A DNA stretch of 64,000 nt from UBA7398 sp963978235 (GTDB lineage Bacteria > Actinomycetota > Actinomycetes > Nanopelagicales > Nanopelagicaceae): assembly GCA_963978235.1 (NCBI GenBank), contig CAXBQM010000001.1, positions 1-64,000 on the forward strand, in the 5' to 3' direction. The position numbers and the translations under genes were made by a program. This document shows positions 16,568 through 25,709 of this stretch, in pieces. Below the pieces are notes generated by a model. The model worked only from the letters and a program-made list of their open reading frames with translations, was not told the origin of the DNA and did not search any database. How positions within the stretch are numbered: position 1 is the stretch's first letter; each line of letters starts with the position of its first letter.

Positions 16568-17947
16568 TTACCGCGACTTAATGAAGTTCAGCACCTCGTC
16601 GCGAATTACCGCCATCTCTTTGGCTGTTTTTGCCTCAACATTGAGTCGAAGAAGTGGCTCGGTATTAGATGGTCGAACATTGAACCACCATTCAGGCGCT
16701 GAGACTGTCAAGCCATCGAGTCGATCGAATTTAAGACCTCGCTCTTCTGCTTGAAGTTCATAGCGTTCTTCAATTGCAACGATGGATTCTTTTGGACTCG
16801 CAACTTCTGTATTTATCTCACCACTTTGGAAATAACGATTGTAAGGAGCAAGCAGAGTTGATAACGGCACTGTGCTTTCTATCAGCGCTGAAATCGCATG
16901 AAGTGCGGCCAGCATTCCAGAATCTGCTCGCCAAAATTCTTTAAAGTAGAAATGTCCCGAATGTTCACCGCCAAATATCGCGCCAGTTTCTTCCATAAGT
17001 TTCTTAATATAAGAATGTCCGACTCGACTTCGCACTGCAGTGCCGCCCGCGGCTTCAACAACTTCCCTTACTGTTTGAGAAGAAATCAAGTTATAAATAA
17101 TTGTTGATTGGGGATGTTTTCTCAGTTCACGATCGGCGATTAATGCAGTGAGCGCAGAAGGTGAAACCAAAGTACCCGTTTCATCAACGAGGAAGCATCG
17201 ATCCGCATCACCATCAAATGCCAGACCTATATCTGCTTTTTTCTTTTTTACTAGTTTCTGTAGATCAACTAAATTTTCGGGATCAATGGGGTTTGCTTCA
17301 TGATTGGGAAAGGAACCATCTAATTCGAAATAGAGCGGGAAGATTTCGGCATCAATGCGGGCAAGCACAGCTGGCGCAGTGTGGCCGGCCATGCCATTTC
17401 CAGCATCAACTGCAATGCGAAGTTTTCTCCCCGAAAAGCCTCGATCAAAGAGCGAAAAGAGGAAATCAACATAATCCGTCAGCATCTCTCGACGAGTTTC
17501 CTTACCAACTGGTCGATTTGATATCGGCGAACCCGCTTCGATTGCATTTCTAATCCACGTTAATCCAGTTTCTTTGCCGATTGGTCGAGCGCCACTTTTA
17601 CATAACTTAATTCCGTTATAGGCGGCTGGATTATGGCTAGCTGTAAACATTGCACCCGGCATATTCAATCTGCCGGCAGCAAAGTACAACAGGTCAGTTG
17701 ATGCTAAGCCGATGCGAATGACATCCATTCCTTGCGAAGTAACGCCGTGGGCGAAAGCGTCTGCAAGTTCTGGCGAGGATGGCCGCATATCTTCACCGAT
17801 GACGACGGTGGCAGGTTCTCGTTCACTCTCTAAGAAACGTGCAAAGGCAGCGCCAGCTGAAAATGTAAAATCTGGAGTTAACTCTTTTCCAACCAGGCCA
17901 CGAATGTCATACGCCTTAATTATTTTGTCGAGTGATTCGCTATTCAT
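16568..17947 (-). CDS. manB: Phosphomannomutase / phosphoglucomutase
   Basis: A 459-residue alpha-D-phosphohexomutase converting mannose-6-phosphate to mannose-1-phosphate (and probably glucose equivalents), feeding GDP-mannose for wall glycans. The phosphoserine loop is TASHNPAAYNG with Ser104; the metal loop is DGDADRC; the sugar-binding loop is GEHSGHFYF; and a C-terminal RPSNTEPLLRLNVEA phosphate-binding motif is present. The order sahH, manB, DUF3499 and whiB2 follows mycobacterial Rv3248c-Rv3260c. The start lies 11 bp after the DUF3499 stop, with a TAAAGT hexamer 8 nt upstream. Confidence 0.95.
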   Translation of the reverse strand: MNSESLDKIIKAYDIRGLVGKELTPDFTFSAGAAFARFLESEREPATVVIGEDMRPSSPELADAFAHGVTSQGMDVIRIGLASTDLLYFAAGRLNMPGAMFTASHNPAAYNGIKLCKSGARPIGKETGLTWIRNAIEAGSPISNRPVGKETRREMLTDYVDFLFSLFDRGFSGRKLRIAVDAGNGMAGHTAPAVLARIDAEIFPLYFELDGSFPNHEANPIDPENLVDLQKLVKKKKADIGLAFDGDADRCFLVDETGTLVSPSALTALIADRELRKHPQSTIIYNLISSQTVREVVEAAGGTAVRSRVGHSYIKKLMEETGAIFGGEHSGHFYFKEFWRADSGMLAALHAISALIESTVPLSTLLAPYNRYFQSGEINTEVASPKESIVAIEERYELQAEERGLKFDRLDGLTVSAPEWWFNVRPSNTEPLLRLNVEAKTAKEMAVIRDEVLNFIKSR

Positions 17948-17955
17948 TTACCACA

Positions 17956-17961
17956 ACTTTA
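17956..17961 (-). promoter_or_regulatory. Possible leaderless -10 element of manB
   Basis: Minus-strand TAAAGT, 8 nt before the ATG at 17947. Spacing is slightly longer than in the other cases, and the site overlaps the DUF3499 stop codon. Confidence 0.4.
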
Positions 17962-18339
17962 TGATGGCAGAACTCTGAGATGTCCGCGCCTTCCATGTTG
18001 CGCGCTCTTTTCGGTTTTAATCTCTGCGTTTCGCTCCTTCTCAACATCTGCCAAGCCAACTTCTCGAATTGCATCCGCAATAGCCATCAAATCATCTTCG
18101 CTTGGACCGCTTGTGTAGCTTTCTGGGTGGTGTTGCAGAACGGTCCATCCCATCGGCACCGTCAATTTTTCACTATGTATTTCACATAAATCATAGGCAT
18201 GAGGTTCGGCATACGTTGCTAACGGTCCTAATACCGCCGTCGAATCTGAATAAATATATGTCAGAGTTCGCATCGCAACGTTTCGACAACCAGTTCGTGA
18301 ACATGACCGAACTGTTCGTCGTGACTTTTCAGATGACAT
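17959..18339 (-). CDS. DUF3499 family protein
   Basis: A 126-residue actinobacteria-specific protein of unknown function. VRSCSRTGCRNVAMRTLTYIYSDSTAVLGPL followed by YDLCEIHSEKLTVPMGWTV is the family pattern; the cysteines and histidine (CSRTGC, LCEIH) could bind zinc. The C-terminal third is charged and ends HGRRGHLRVLPS. In mycobacteria the homologue (Rv3258c) also sits between manB and whiB2. ATG is 6 nt from TAGTCT, so it probably has its own leaderless promoter and leads into manB. Confidence 0.88.
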   Translation of the reverse strand: MSSEKSRRTVRSCSRTGCRNVAMRTLTYIYSDSTAVLGPLATYAEPHAYDLCEIHSEKLTVPMGWTVLQHHPESYTSGPSEDDLMAIADAIREVGLADVEKERNAEIKTEKSAQHGRRGHLRVLPS

Positions 18340-18345
18340 GCCAAC

Positions 18346-18351
18346 AGACTA
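18346..18351 (-). promoter_or_regulatory. Leaderless -10 element of the DUF3499 gene
   Basis: Minus-strand TAGTCT, 6 nt before the ATG at 18339, in the 20-bp gap after the DUF5719 gene. Confidence 0.6.
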
Positions 18352-18359
18352 GTGCGAAA

Positions 18360-19712
18360 TTAAGAAATAGTTGCTGCGTTTGAAATTGGTTTCGCGGCCG
18401 TGTCGAGAATGGATCCCGATTTCAATGGTAAGAAGGCAATCCCCGACGCGGTTCGCCACGTAAAAGCGCCGCCAGAAAGTGTGGCGCCACGGGGGGTGCG
18501 TGAAATCGTTACTTGGCGGGTATTTGCTGGAACTTGCCATTGAAGAAAGTCTCGTTCATGAAAAGTCTTACTCGAAATCTTGCCTTTAGCGTTACTCCAC
18601 GAAAGCACCACATCGATTGCATCACTTACTAAGGTAAGAGTTGGCTCCAACCCGCCAAGATTGATCACTATCGGGGCTTGTTCCAATTCGTCAGCGCTTT
18701 GACTTGGAGTACTCCACTGGAAATCCCGGAAATTTTTTCCTTCAAAGTAGGTATACACCGACGCAACCAGATTTTGATCTGCTGTTATTTTCAGACCAAA
18801 AATATTTGAGCCTAGATCACCCTCCAATGAAACTTCTCGGACTATACCCGGCGCGAGATTAATTGCATTGAGACCTATCGGCGTTATCACACTCTGTGAA
18901 TTTGATACTTGAACTGATGCGGTGGTCTTTACATCGCCAGTATTCATAAGACGTAAAATATGTTTCACCGAAATTGCTTTTGATTTATTTTTCTTATCGA
19001 TGTTTCCTGATGTCGTGGGAATTCCTCCGATGAAAAGCGTTGGCGCGCTGAAGGATTGTGAATTAACGTAATCCCCTCCATAAGTACGTAAACCTTTCTT
19101 TCGCTCATCGAAAAGATAGGACGTAATTCTTCCCGTTCTGGTGATCAAGTGAAATGCGGTGGCGGAATTTCCAGGAACAATTGAGTCAAGCCGAATATTT
19201 TTCTGTGAGCTCTGCTTAACGGTATAGGAAAGTTTCGCGAGAAAACCTTTCTCCGAATATGCCGATATTTCCATTACGGCATCACTGAGACCACTATTAA
19301 CTAGAGAGAGATAACTCTGGCTCGTGATATCAGCGCTACCTCCGACAAACCAACTATCGGATATACCGGCAGAACAAATTGCAGCACCAGTCCACGTTGA
19401 ACTCTTGGTTTGAATCGCAAAGGTCGTTCCATTATTTCCAGCGACGAGAAGTGGTGATTTACCAACGACATGGCTCGTAGCGCCAGCGCTTCTAAATTTC
19501 AACACTTTCTTGGTGGATAAAACGTCATGTATTTGGGTTTTTTTACTCGGCAAAAGAGCCGTAACTAATCCACTATTTGCAGAAGCTGGACAGACTGTCG
19601 GCGAAAAATTCCGGGTAATACGAGTTGTGACACTTCCCTGTGGGAAAAGTAGGGTTGCAATGACCGCTACAGCAAGAAAGAGAATAAAACCGACTCCGGG
19701 AATTTTTCTCAT
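18360..19712 (-). CDS. DUF5719 family exported/membrane-anchored protein
   Basis: A 450-residue envelope protein of unknown function. An N-terminal membrane segment (VGFILFLAVAVIATLLF, about 6-22) anchors a long extracellular region rich in Ser, Thr and beta-strand patterns, including FSPTVCPASANSGLVTALLP and ending GIAFLPLKSGSILDTAAKPI. DUF5719 genes typically follow a large family 2 glycosyltransferase gene, as here, where the ATG overlaps that gene's stop by 4 bp (ATGA). The coupling suggests the two proteins act together at the membrane. Confidence 0.82.
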   Translation of the reverse strand: MRKIPGVGFILFLAVAVIATLLFPQGSVTTRITRNFSPTVCPASANSGLVTALLPSKKTQIHDVLSTKKVLKFRSAGATSHVVGKSPLLVAGNNGTTFAIQTKSSTWTGAAICSAGISDSWFVGGSADITSQSYLSLVNSGLSDAVMEISAYSEKGFLAKLSYTVKQSSQKNIRLDSIVPGNSATAFHLITRTGRITSYLFDERKKGLRTYGGDYVNSQSFSAPTLFIGGIPTTSGNIDKKNKSKAISVKHILRLMNTGDVKTTASVQVSNSQSVITPIGLNAINLAPGIVREVSLEGDLGSNIFGLKITADQNLVASVYTYFEGKNFRDFQWSTPSQSADELEQAPIVINLGGLEPTLTLVSDAIDVVLSWSNAKGKISSKTFHERDFLQWQVPANTRQVTISRTPRGATLSGGAFTWRTASGIAFLPLKSGSILDTAAKPISNAATIS

Positions 19713-22700
19713 GCGAGTTCCTCAATGGGCACTTCACGTCGACGTCGGCCACGCGGTGACGCGAGAATTATCAAAGTTAATATGAAAATGAACTGCAACG
19801 AGATGAGCGCTCTTCTTTGAGTGCCATCGTGGAAAATTTGAATAACTCCTTTTTCCGGGATTGAAAAGGCGGGATATCCCTCTGGAGATTTCTCAATTGG
19901 TAACGATCGGCCATTGAAAAGCAGTTTCCATTTGCCATCAAATTTCTCAGCGATGACGAGCGTGCCCTTACTTGGCGCAATTGTTTTTGCACCAATGTCA
20001 CCGCTTGCAACCTCAAGCGTTGAAGCATCGGCAAAGGTGAGTGAAATTCTGGTGCGGGCATTTGTAATTTTCCAGGAAATTCCATCTTTAGTCGCAGCTG
20101 AACGAGTAAAGCCGCCAATTCCATCGATTGTGCGCACTAAATCTTGATCGATAGGTTGCGAGAGGAAGAGATATTTAATTCCAAAATTCCCAAGAACTTG
20201 GCTGCTTGCCACTCCTACGCCAGTAACCAAATCTCCGACCGCTTCATTCACTCGAGCATCGACGTCGTACAGCGGATCTGCATCACCGAGTTCTAAACTC
20301 GTATCGCGGGCAATGAAATACGTGATGCTGTTCTTCTGTGAAGTAATGACAAGAGTTTTATATCGAGATGGTGTTTCACCGCTAGCGCTGATGTAGGCAG
20401 GTAATTTTGCTTGATGGCTACTTGTCACTACTGATTTCGCTCCAACTGATACCCACCACACTGAGCTCACGAGAATTGATATGAATGACAATGCAGAAAT
20501 CACCAGAGTAAGAAGGTGTCGATAACCAACATGCGAAGTGGAGAGCAGGGGCAGATGCCGATTACCAAGAAGCACTGCCGAAATTACGGAAGCGAATGTA
20601 GCGAGAACTAACAAGCTCCCCACATATGGTGTGAGCGGTTGAAAGTTTCCATGGCCAGCAACTGGAAATAATGTCGCAAGAATCGCAACTGAAAAACACG
20701 TCAGTGAAAGTTCGCCGTAAACCCGTGTGACGGAACTGAATAATGCAACGAGGGCGATAACTAGCGCAGGGGAAATGATCCATATCGGCAGACCCAATAT
20801 TCCACCTGGATTTCCCAAAAGGATCTTGAGGTAATTATCTGAAGCTACTTGAAGTCCGGGTTCGATCAGAAAGCGGGATGGATGTCGTAACAAAGTGGCA
20901 GACCAAGGAAACCCAACTAAGAGTGGGACTCCTAGGAGCGAAATAAATCGCGCACCTTCTTGCGTGAAAAATTTTCTCGCCACAAATTCTCGCGCACGAA
21001 TGAGTTGATAGACGTAGGGAAACGCTTTGATACTCTGCCACAAAACAACGGTGAGAAAGAGTAAAGGCGAGAAAAAGAAAATTAAGGAGTCACACAGAGC
21101 TAAAAAGAAAACTCGGGGCCACGTAATCTCTGTGATGGATCGCTGCACTAACGTGCCGCAATAAAATGGAATAAGCACCGCAACAACGAGCGTGCCAAAA
21201 GTACCTACATGGATGGAATTAAGGATTGCGGGCGAGAGCGCAAAAAGTCCAGCACCGCTTAAAGCAATAACTCGGTTCTTTGTATATCTCCTCGCAAATT
21301 TATACGTTAAGACAAAGACGAGTGGCACTGCTATGAGAAAGAGAGTTGTAAAGAAGAATTTGAGATTTCCCAATGTGAGCAGACTTGCCACACCAAGCAT
21401 GAATATCCATGGTGAGGCGCTGGCGCTACTTCCCTGTCCTACCGTATGCCACGACTCGGTATATTTTCGAAGTAAATCAACGCCACTAGCCGGCACTGGC
21501 GAAAGCGCTCCACCGGCAATATCACCCAAACGATTTCGCGAAGCAATAAGGGTCAGAACTATCAGTGCACCTGTGAAAATATAGATAGGTCGCGAGAAGA
21601 AAGATTTCAATTTAGCAAATTGCTCGTCATCGGTAAAAAGTTCATCGCTTTCATCACTTGAAATATCTTCTTTACCGAGATTAATTGTCGGAAGTGTGAG
21701 TTCTTCTTGTTCGTCAGCTTCGCCCTTAATCCAACCAGTCTGCGCACTTCTTCGATCAAAGTAGCGAGATATCGCTGCACGTGCTCGGTCCAGTGCCAGG
21801 CTAATTTGGCTGCCTCGAGGTGGAATAAATTCAGCGATAATTCGAGAAGAGAGCAACCGTACTTTTCTCCGCTTTTTTCGAGCATCGAAAATCAATGTGG
21901 GCTTGATAAAAAGTAGACCAACTGCAGCAACTTCATCTGCTGCGTATCCAGGTAACTTAGCAATGAGATATCCGATAGATCTCGCAACGGCTGAAAAGAG
22001 AAGTTGCACTGTTATAAGGGGTAACCACCACCATGATGCATTTGCAAGAAGTACATAGGCTGCATTGCGACGATCGAGTAATAATGGACGACGAAGAAAT
22101 GCTTCGGAGACATCTACCGAACGTCGTTCACTCGACGCAGCTTCGGCGTGATACAGCAGAGCATCAGAGACAGCAATGACAGAGTGTCCGGCAGTTCGAA
22201 CGCGCCAACCAAAATCAACATCATCGCGAAAGAGCGAGAGGTTCGGATCTAAGCCACCAATCTCTTCGTAAACATCCCGGCGTACAAGTGCTCCGGCAGT
22301 ATTCACTGCCAAAACTTCACGGATGCCATCGTGTTGGCCTTGGTCTTGTTCGCGATACTCCATTCCTGTCCATCGCGCGCCATTGGGTGCAATGCTTACG
22401 CCCATTTCAAGAATATGACTACGGTCGTACCAGCCGAGAATTTTTGGCCCAGCGACTGCAACGTTGGGTCGTTCATCAACTGCATTAATCAATTCTGATA
22501 ACGCGCTCTTTGCTGGCGCTGAATCATCATGAATAAACCAGAGCCACTCAACAATTTTTTCGTCAGCGCTACGTTGTTTAACTCGTGGCGTTTTACTTAG
22601 CGCTTCATTTATTGCATCCCCAAAACCAGTTCCGCGAGGCATCGAAAAAGTTTTGAAATCAGAACTTCGTAAAAGTTTTAATGAGTTATCGTGTGATTCG

Positions 22701-22834
22701 GTATCAATTGCAATTGCGTTATCGATGGGATAACTCTGTGAAGCTAGCGCGGCAACAACTTTTGGAATCCACGTTTCACCATCATGCGCCACCAATATTG
22801 CAGTGACATGATGGCGTGTATTTATTTCGGCCAT
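19709..22834 (-). CDS. Large family 2 glycosyltransferase with polytopic membrane domain
   Basis: A 1041-residue protein. Residues about 8-250 are a GT-A glycosyltransferase 2 domain (TAILVAHDGETWIPKVVAAL, WLWFIHDDSAP as the DXD-like site, SLFRDDVDFGWRVRTAGH). A membrane region near 265-290, a charged cytosolic linker (about 330-410), then roughly ten hydrophobic segments and a C-terminal extracellular domain closed by a final membrane helix follow. It probably moves sugar onto or across the membrane for wall glycan. GAGGTGG about 10 nt before the ATG is the ribosome site. Located between whiB2 and DUF5719, as in other actinobacteria. Acceptor and sugar are unknown. Confidence 0.88.
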   Translation of the reverse strand: MAEINTRHHVTAILVAHDGETWIPKVVAALASQSYPIDNAIAIDTESHDNSLKLLRSSDFKTFSMPRGTGFGDAINEALSKTPRVKQRSADEKIVEWLWFIHDDSAPAKSALSELINAVDERPNVAVAGPKILGWYDRSHILEMGVSIAPNGARWTGMEYREQDQGQHDGIREVLAVNTAGALVRRDVYEEIGGLDPNLSLFRDDVDFGWRVRTAGHSVIAVSDALLYHAEAASSERRSVDVSEAFLRRPLLLDRRNAAYVLLANASWWWLPLITVQLLFSAVARSIGYLIAKLPGYAADEVAAVGLLFIKPTLIFDARKKRRKVRLLSSRIIAEFIPPRGSQISLALDRARAAISRYFDRRSAQTGWIKGEADEQEELTLPTINLGKEDISSDESDELFTDDEQFAKLKSFFSRPIYIFTGALIVLTLIASRNRLGDIAGGALSPVPASGVDLLRKYTESWHTVGQGSSASASPWIFMLGVASLLTLGNLKFFFTTLFLIAVPLVFVLTYKFARRYTKNRVIALSGAGLFALSPAILNSIHVGTFGTLVVAVLIPFYCGTLVQRSITEITWPRVFFLALCDSLIFFFSPLLFLTVVLWQSIKAFPYVYQLIRAREFVARKFFTQEGARFISLLGVPLLVGFPWSATLLRHPSRFLIEPGLQVASDNYLKILLGNPGGILGLPIWIISPALVIALVALFSSVTRVYGELSLTCFSVAILATLFPVAGHGNFQPLTPYVGSLLVLATFASVISAVLLGNRHLPLLSTSHVGYRHLLTLVISALSFISILVSSVWWVSVGAKSVVTSSHQAKLPAYISASGETPSRYKTLVITSQKNSITYFIARDTSLELGDADPLYDVDARVNEAVGDLVTGVGVASSQVLGNFGIKYLFLSQPIDQDLVRTIDGIGGFTRSAATKDGISWKITNARTRISLTFADASTLEVASGDIGAKTIAPSKGTLVIAEKFDGKWKLLFNGRSLPIEKSPEGYPAFSIPEKGVIQIFHDGTQRRALISLQFIFILTLIILASPRGRRRREVPIEELA

Positions 22835-22877
22835 AGTGTTGTCACCACCTCGCCGACTGAATAAGCCGAGTCGAAAT

Positions 22878-23168
22878 TTAAGCGGGTCTACGCTTCAAAC
22901 GGCGTCGTTCACGCTCTGATAGTCCGCCCCAGATTCCGAATCGTTCATCGTGAGCTAGTGCGTACTCGAGACATTCTGAGCGAACTTCACATGACATGCA
23001 AACGCGCTTCGCTTCTCGAGTCGACCCACCTTTCTCAGGAAAAAAAGCTTCAGGGTCAGTCTGCGCACAGAGCGCACGCTCCTGCCAGGAAAGTTCGACT
23101 ATTTCGCCATTACCTAATTGAATGCTTGGACCGACGTTGGAATATTCACTGCGTCGAAGTTCAGACAT
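22878..23168 (-). CDS. whiB2: WhiB family regulator, WhiB2/WhmD type
   Basis: A 96-residue Wbl protein with cluster ligands Cys34, Cys57, Cys60 and Cys66, the turn GIWGG (78-82) and the basic tail RERRRLKRRPA. Its position next to manB, DUF3499 and a sugar nucleotidyltransferase matches mycobacterial whiB2 (Rv3260c, whmD), needed for septation and division. The transcript has a leader of about 70 nt from a clear TTGACT-17-TGTAAT promoter and a strong GAGGAGAAGG ribosome site, unlike the leaderless genes around it. Confidence 0.95.
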   Translation of the reverse strand: MSELRRSEYSNVGPSIQLGNGEIVELSWQERALCAQTDPEAFFPEKGGSTREAKRVCMSCEVRSECLEYALAHDERFGIWGGLSERERRRLKRRPA

Positions 23169-23245
23169 CTACCTTCTCCTCAAGTCACTTCGATCTGATT
23201 GATTCAGTCCGAAGGGGCCCCCTGAGCGGCGGCGCTACTGGCTGA

Positions 23246-23274
23246 ATTACACGCGTGTTATTCGTTTGAGTCAA
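23246..23274 (-). promoter_or_regulatory. Near-consensus promoter of whiB2 with a palindrome in its spacer
   Basis: Minus strand: TTGACT (23269-23274), 17 bp, TGTAAT (23246-23251). The spacer contains the perfect 10-bp palindrome ACACGCGTGT (23249-23258), which also touches the -10 box and could be an operator. Confidence 0.7.
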
Positions 23275-23287
23275 GTCCTGAAAAGGG

Positions 23288-24265
23288 TCAAAATCCCAAA
23301 ATCGCAGAATTTTCGTGAGAATTCTCGCTTATCACTGCATTTTCGCGCACAAAACAATTAATTAATGTGGAATGCGCGCCAATGTGTGCGCCAGGTTCAA
23401 TAATCGAGCCAGAAATTGTGCAATGACTTCCAATTGAAGCACCAGTTCCAATAAAACTTCCCTCCCCAATAACGGCATCGTGCGCAATCTGTGCACCAGG
23501 TTCAATCAGCGCTTTCGCAGAGTGGGTTGGTGTAGCCGGAGATGAAAAGACTCCGGAAAGTAAATCTCGAGATGCTTTGATTAAAGCCGATGGCGTTCCA
23601 ATATCGAGCCAATAACTGCGATCAACGAAACCTTTTACAGTGAAACCTTGCTCAAGTATTTTTGGAAAAGTTTCCCGTTCAACGCTGACAACCCTGCCAT
23701 CTGGAATCATTGAGAAAACTGAAGTATCAAAGATGTAACAGCCCGCATTAATGAGATTGGTTACTGGGTTCTCCATTTTCTCTAAGAAGGCAGAGACATT
23801 TCCCTGTTCATCAATGGGTACACATCCAAAAGCGCGGGCATCCGAAACTTCAGTGAGATACAACGTCACTGCAGATTTTTCGCGGTGGTGAAAAGAAATC
23901 TGACCGGCAAGATCATGACCGCTCAATACATCACCATTGAAGATGACAACTGAATCGCCAGGTTGTAAATCTAAAATATTGCGCGCATTCTTAATTGCGC
24001 CACCTGTACCAAGAGCTTCTTTCTCAACGGCATAATGAATTTTTAATCCAAACTTTGAACCATCGCCAAAATATGGTTCGAAGACTTCTGCCATAAATGA
24101 TGTGGCCAGCACTATTTCCGAAATTCCCGCAGCTTTAGCTTTCAATAATTGATGAAGGGTAAAAGGCACGCCCGCTACTTTTAACATGGGTTTTGGAGTT
24201 TTTTCCGTTAAAGGAAGTAGTCGAGTACCTCGTCCACCAACCAGCAAAATCCCTTTAGTTGCCAT
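23288..24265 (-). CDS. Sugar nucleotidyltransferase with hexapeptide repeats (mannose-1-phosphate guanylyltransferase type)
   Basis: A 325-residue NDP-sugar pyrophosphorylase. LLVGGRGTRLLPLTEKTPKPML is the nucleotide-binding signature, and VVIFNGDVLSG carries the metal aspartate. A C-terminal left-handed beta-helix follows (from about residue 245: EPGAQIAHDAVIGEGSFIG, EPGAHIGAHSTL). The locus position matches Rv3264c, which makes GDP-mannose, so with ManB it would complete mannose activation; substrate choice is inference. The frame opens 8 codons earlier (24289), but ATG 24265 gives the canonical MATKGILLVGG start and a smaller, 11-bp overlap with dapC. Confidence 0.9.
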   Translation of the reverse strand: MATKGILLVGGRGTRLLPLTEKTPKPMLKVAGVPFTLHQLLKAKAAGISEIVLATSFMAEVFEPYFGDGSKFGLKIHYAVEKEALGTGGAIKNARNILDLQPGDSVVIFNGDVLSGHDLAGQISFHHREKSAVTLYLTEVSDARAFGCVPIDEQGNVSAFLEKMENPVTNLINAGCYIFDTSVFSMIPDGRVVSVERETFPKILEQGFTVKGFVDRSYWLDIGTPSALIKASRDLLSGVFSSPATPTHSAKALIEPGAQIAHDAVIGEGSFIGTGASIGSHCTISGSIIEPGAHIGAHSTLINCFVRENAVISENSHENSAILGF

Positions 24266-25319
24266 GAATAATTCGCTCTGCTGCTTCACTTATTTTCATA
24301 TCTGTTGCGGTGAGTGCAACTCGAATGTATCTCGAACCAGCAGTTCCATAAAAACTTCCGGGCGTTGCAAGTATTCCGCGATCTGCCAACCAACCCACGC
24401 TCTCCCAATCACTCTCATTTCGAGTGCACCAGAGATAAAGTCCGGCACCGGAGAATTCAATGGTAAATCCAACTTTCTCTAGCGCTGACTTTAAAACTTT
24501 TCTTCGTGCTCGATAACGCTCTGCCTGAATAAGTACATGTGACTCGTCACCTAGTGCGGTTGTCATCGCATGTTGCACAGGAAGCGGAACCATCATGCCG
24601 GCATGTTTTCTAATCTCTAAAAGTTTCTTTATTAATGCGCTATCGCCAACAATAAATGCGCCACGGTACCCAGCGAAATTAGATCGTTTTGATAATGAAT
24701 GGACTGCGATGATGTTGGAGTTATCGCCATGTGTCAGTGACAGAATCGAAACTGGCGATTCAGTATCAGGAAACGGGACGTAACATTCGTCGGAAGCAAG
24801 TACTCGGCCGGAAACTCGTGCCCATTCGATAGTGCGAAGTAATTCGGTTTTCGAATGAACTCGACCGGTGGGATTAGAAGGGGTATTAATCCATGTTAAA
24901 TCGGCGTTGGGCCACTGTGCAGCATCGATTCCTACTTCGTGCACTTGCGCACCGGCAATCAGCGCCCCGACTTTGTAACTTGGATATGCAATCTCCGGGA
25001 TTAATACCGTTTGAGATTCGAGAAAAGTAGGTAACCAGGCAACGAGTTCTTTTGAGCCAATTGTCGGTAGAACATCGAAATCTCCGCTAGCGCCCAACAC
25101 ATCGCGTGAATATTTCTTCAACGCGTCGCGCAACTCATTGGTACCGGCGGTCACGGGGTAAGAAGGTGAGTTCGAATTTTCTTGAAGCGAACGTTGAATG
25201 AAATCTGGAGTGGGGTCAACCGGTGTCCCTTGCGAAAGATCAATGATTCCGGCTGGAAATCGGCGAGCTCGGTCGCCATATGGAGCGAGGGTGTCCCAAG
25301 GGAAATCTGGAAGCTTCAC
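24255..25319 (-). CDS. dapC: Succinyldiaminopimelate aminotransferase DapC
   Basis: A 354-residue fold-type I aminotransferase of the actinobacterial DapC group, acting in lysine/diaminopimelate synthesis. Its N-terminus FPWDTLAPYGDRARRFPAGIIDLSQGTPVDPTP is diagnostic. NTPSNPTGRV at about 146-154 and the PLP lysine Lys211 in HSLSKRSNFAGYRG are present. It lies 30 bp downstream of the ferredoxin gene, the same order as Rv1177-Rv1178 in mycobacteria. GTG start. dapD, the preceding pathway step, is elsewhere in this window (42736). Confidence 0.92.
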   Translation of the reverse strand: MKLPDFPWDTLAPYGDRARRFPAGIIDLSQGTPVDPTPDFIQRSLQENSNSPSYPVTAGTNELRDALKKYSRDVLGASGDFDVLPTIGSKELVAWLPTFLESQTVLIPEIAYPSYKVGALIAGAQVHEVGIDAAQWPNADLTWINTPSNPTGRVHSKTELLRTIEWARVSGRVLASDECYVPFPDTESPVSILSLTHGDNSNIIAVHSLSKRSNFAGYRGAFIVGDSALIKKLLEIRKHAGMMVPLPVQHAMTTALGDESHVLIQAERYRARRKVLKSALEKVGFTIEFSGAGLYLWCTRNESDWESVGWLADRGILATPGSFYGTAGSRYIRVALTATDMKISEAAERIIHGN

Positions 25320-25349
25320 GAGCCCTCGTTCTCTGAAATGGCGTTAAAT

Positions 25350-25673
25350 TTATTCAGCAGGCTTTTTTTGAATGGCGAGAACAACTTTATGGTCACGACC
25401 GGTTGGACCAACTTTATTTGCTCCACCTGGTGAACCCAATTCCTCAAAAAATTCCGCGTTGGCGCTGGTGAATTCTTTCCATTGAGCAGGAACATCATCC
25501 TCATAATAAATCGCCTCTACGGGACAAACTGGCTCACATGCACCACAGTCCACACATTCATCGGGTTGAATGTAAAGCATTCGCTCGCCTTCGTAGATGC
25601 AGTCGACTGGGCACTCTTCAATACATGACTTATCTTTTATATCTACACAAGGTTCAGCGATGATGTATGTCAT
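25350..25673 (-). CDS. fdxC: 7Fe ferredoxin (FdxC/FdxA type)
   Basis: A 107-residue seven-iron ferredoxin carrying a 3Fe-4S and a 4Fe-4S cluster. Ligand cysteines are Cys9, Cys17 and Cys21 with Cys25, and Cys40, Cys43, Cys46 and Cys50 (PDECVDCGACEPVCPVEAIYYEDDVP). It is an electron carrier for cytosolic redox enzymes. The frame is open 60 codons further upstream, but MTYIIAEPC is the invariant family start, and a TACTAT hexamer lies 7 nt before it. It precedes dapC. Confidence 0.96.
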   Translation of the reverse strand: MTYIIAEPCVDIKDKSCIEECPVDCIYEGERMLYIQPDECVDCGACEPVCPVEAIYYEDDVPAQWKEFTSANAEFFEELGSPGGANKVGPTGRDHKVVLAIQKKPAE

Positions 25674-25680
25674 GGTCGAA

Positions 25681-25686
25681 ATAGTA
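25681..25686 (-). promoter_or_regulatory. Leaderless -10 element of fdxC
   Basis: Minus-strand TACTAT, 7 nt before the ATG at 25673, in the 36-bp gap to the divergent GNAT gene. Confidence 0.6.
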
Positions 25687-25709
25687 CAACTCTGAGGTAG
25701 AAATATCTT

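Noticed and set aside
21192..21584. 130-residue plus-strand frame inside the large glycosyltransferase gene
   Set aside because: It is an antisense shadow with no recognisable domain; the opposite strand encodes the continuous membrane domain.
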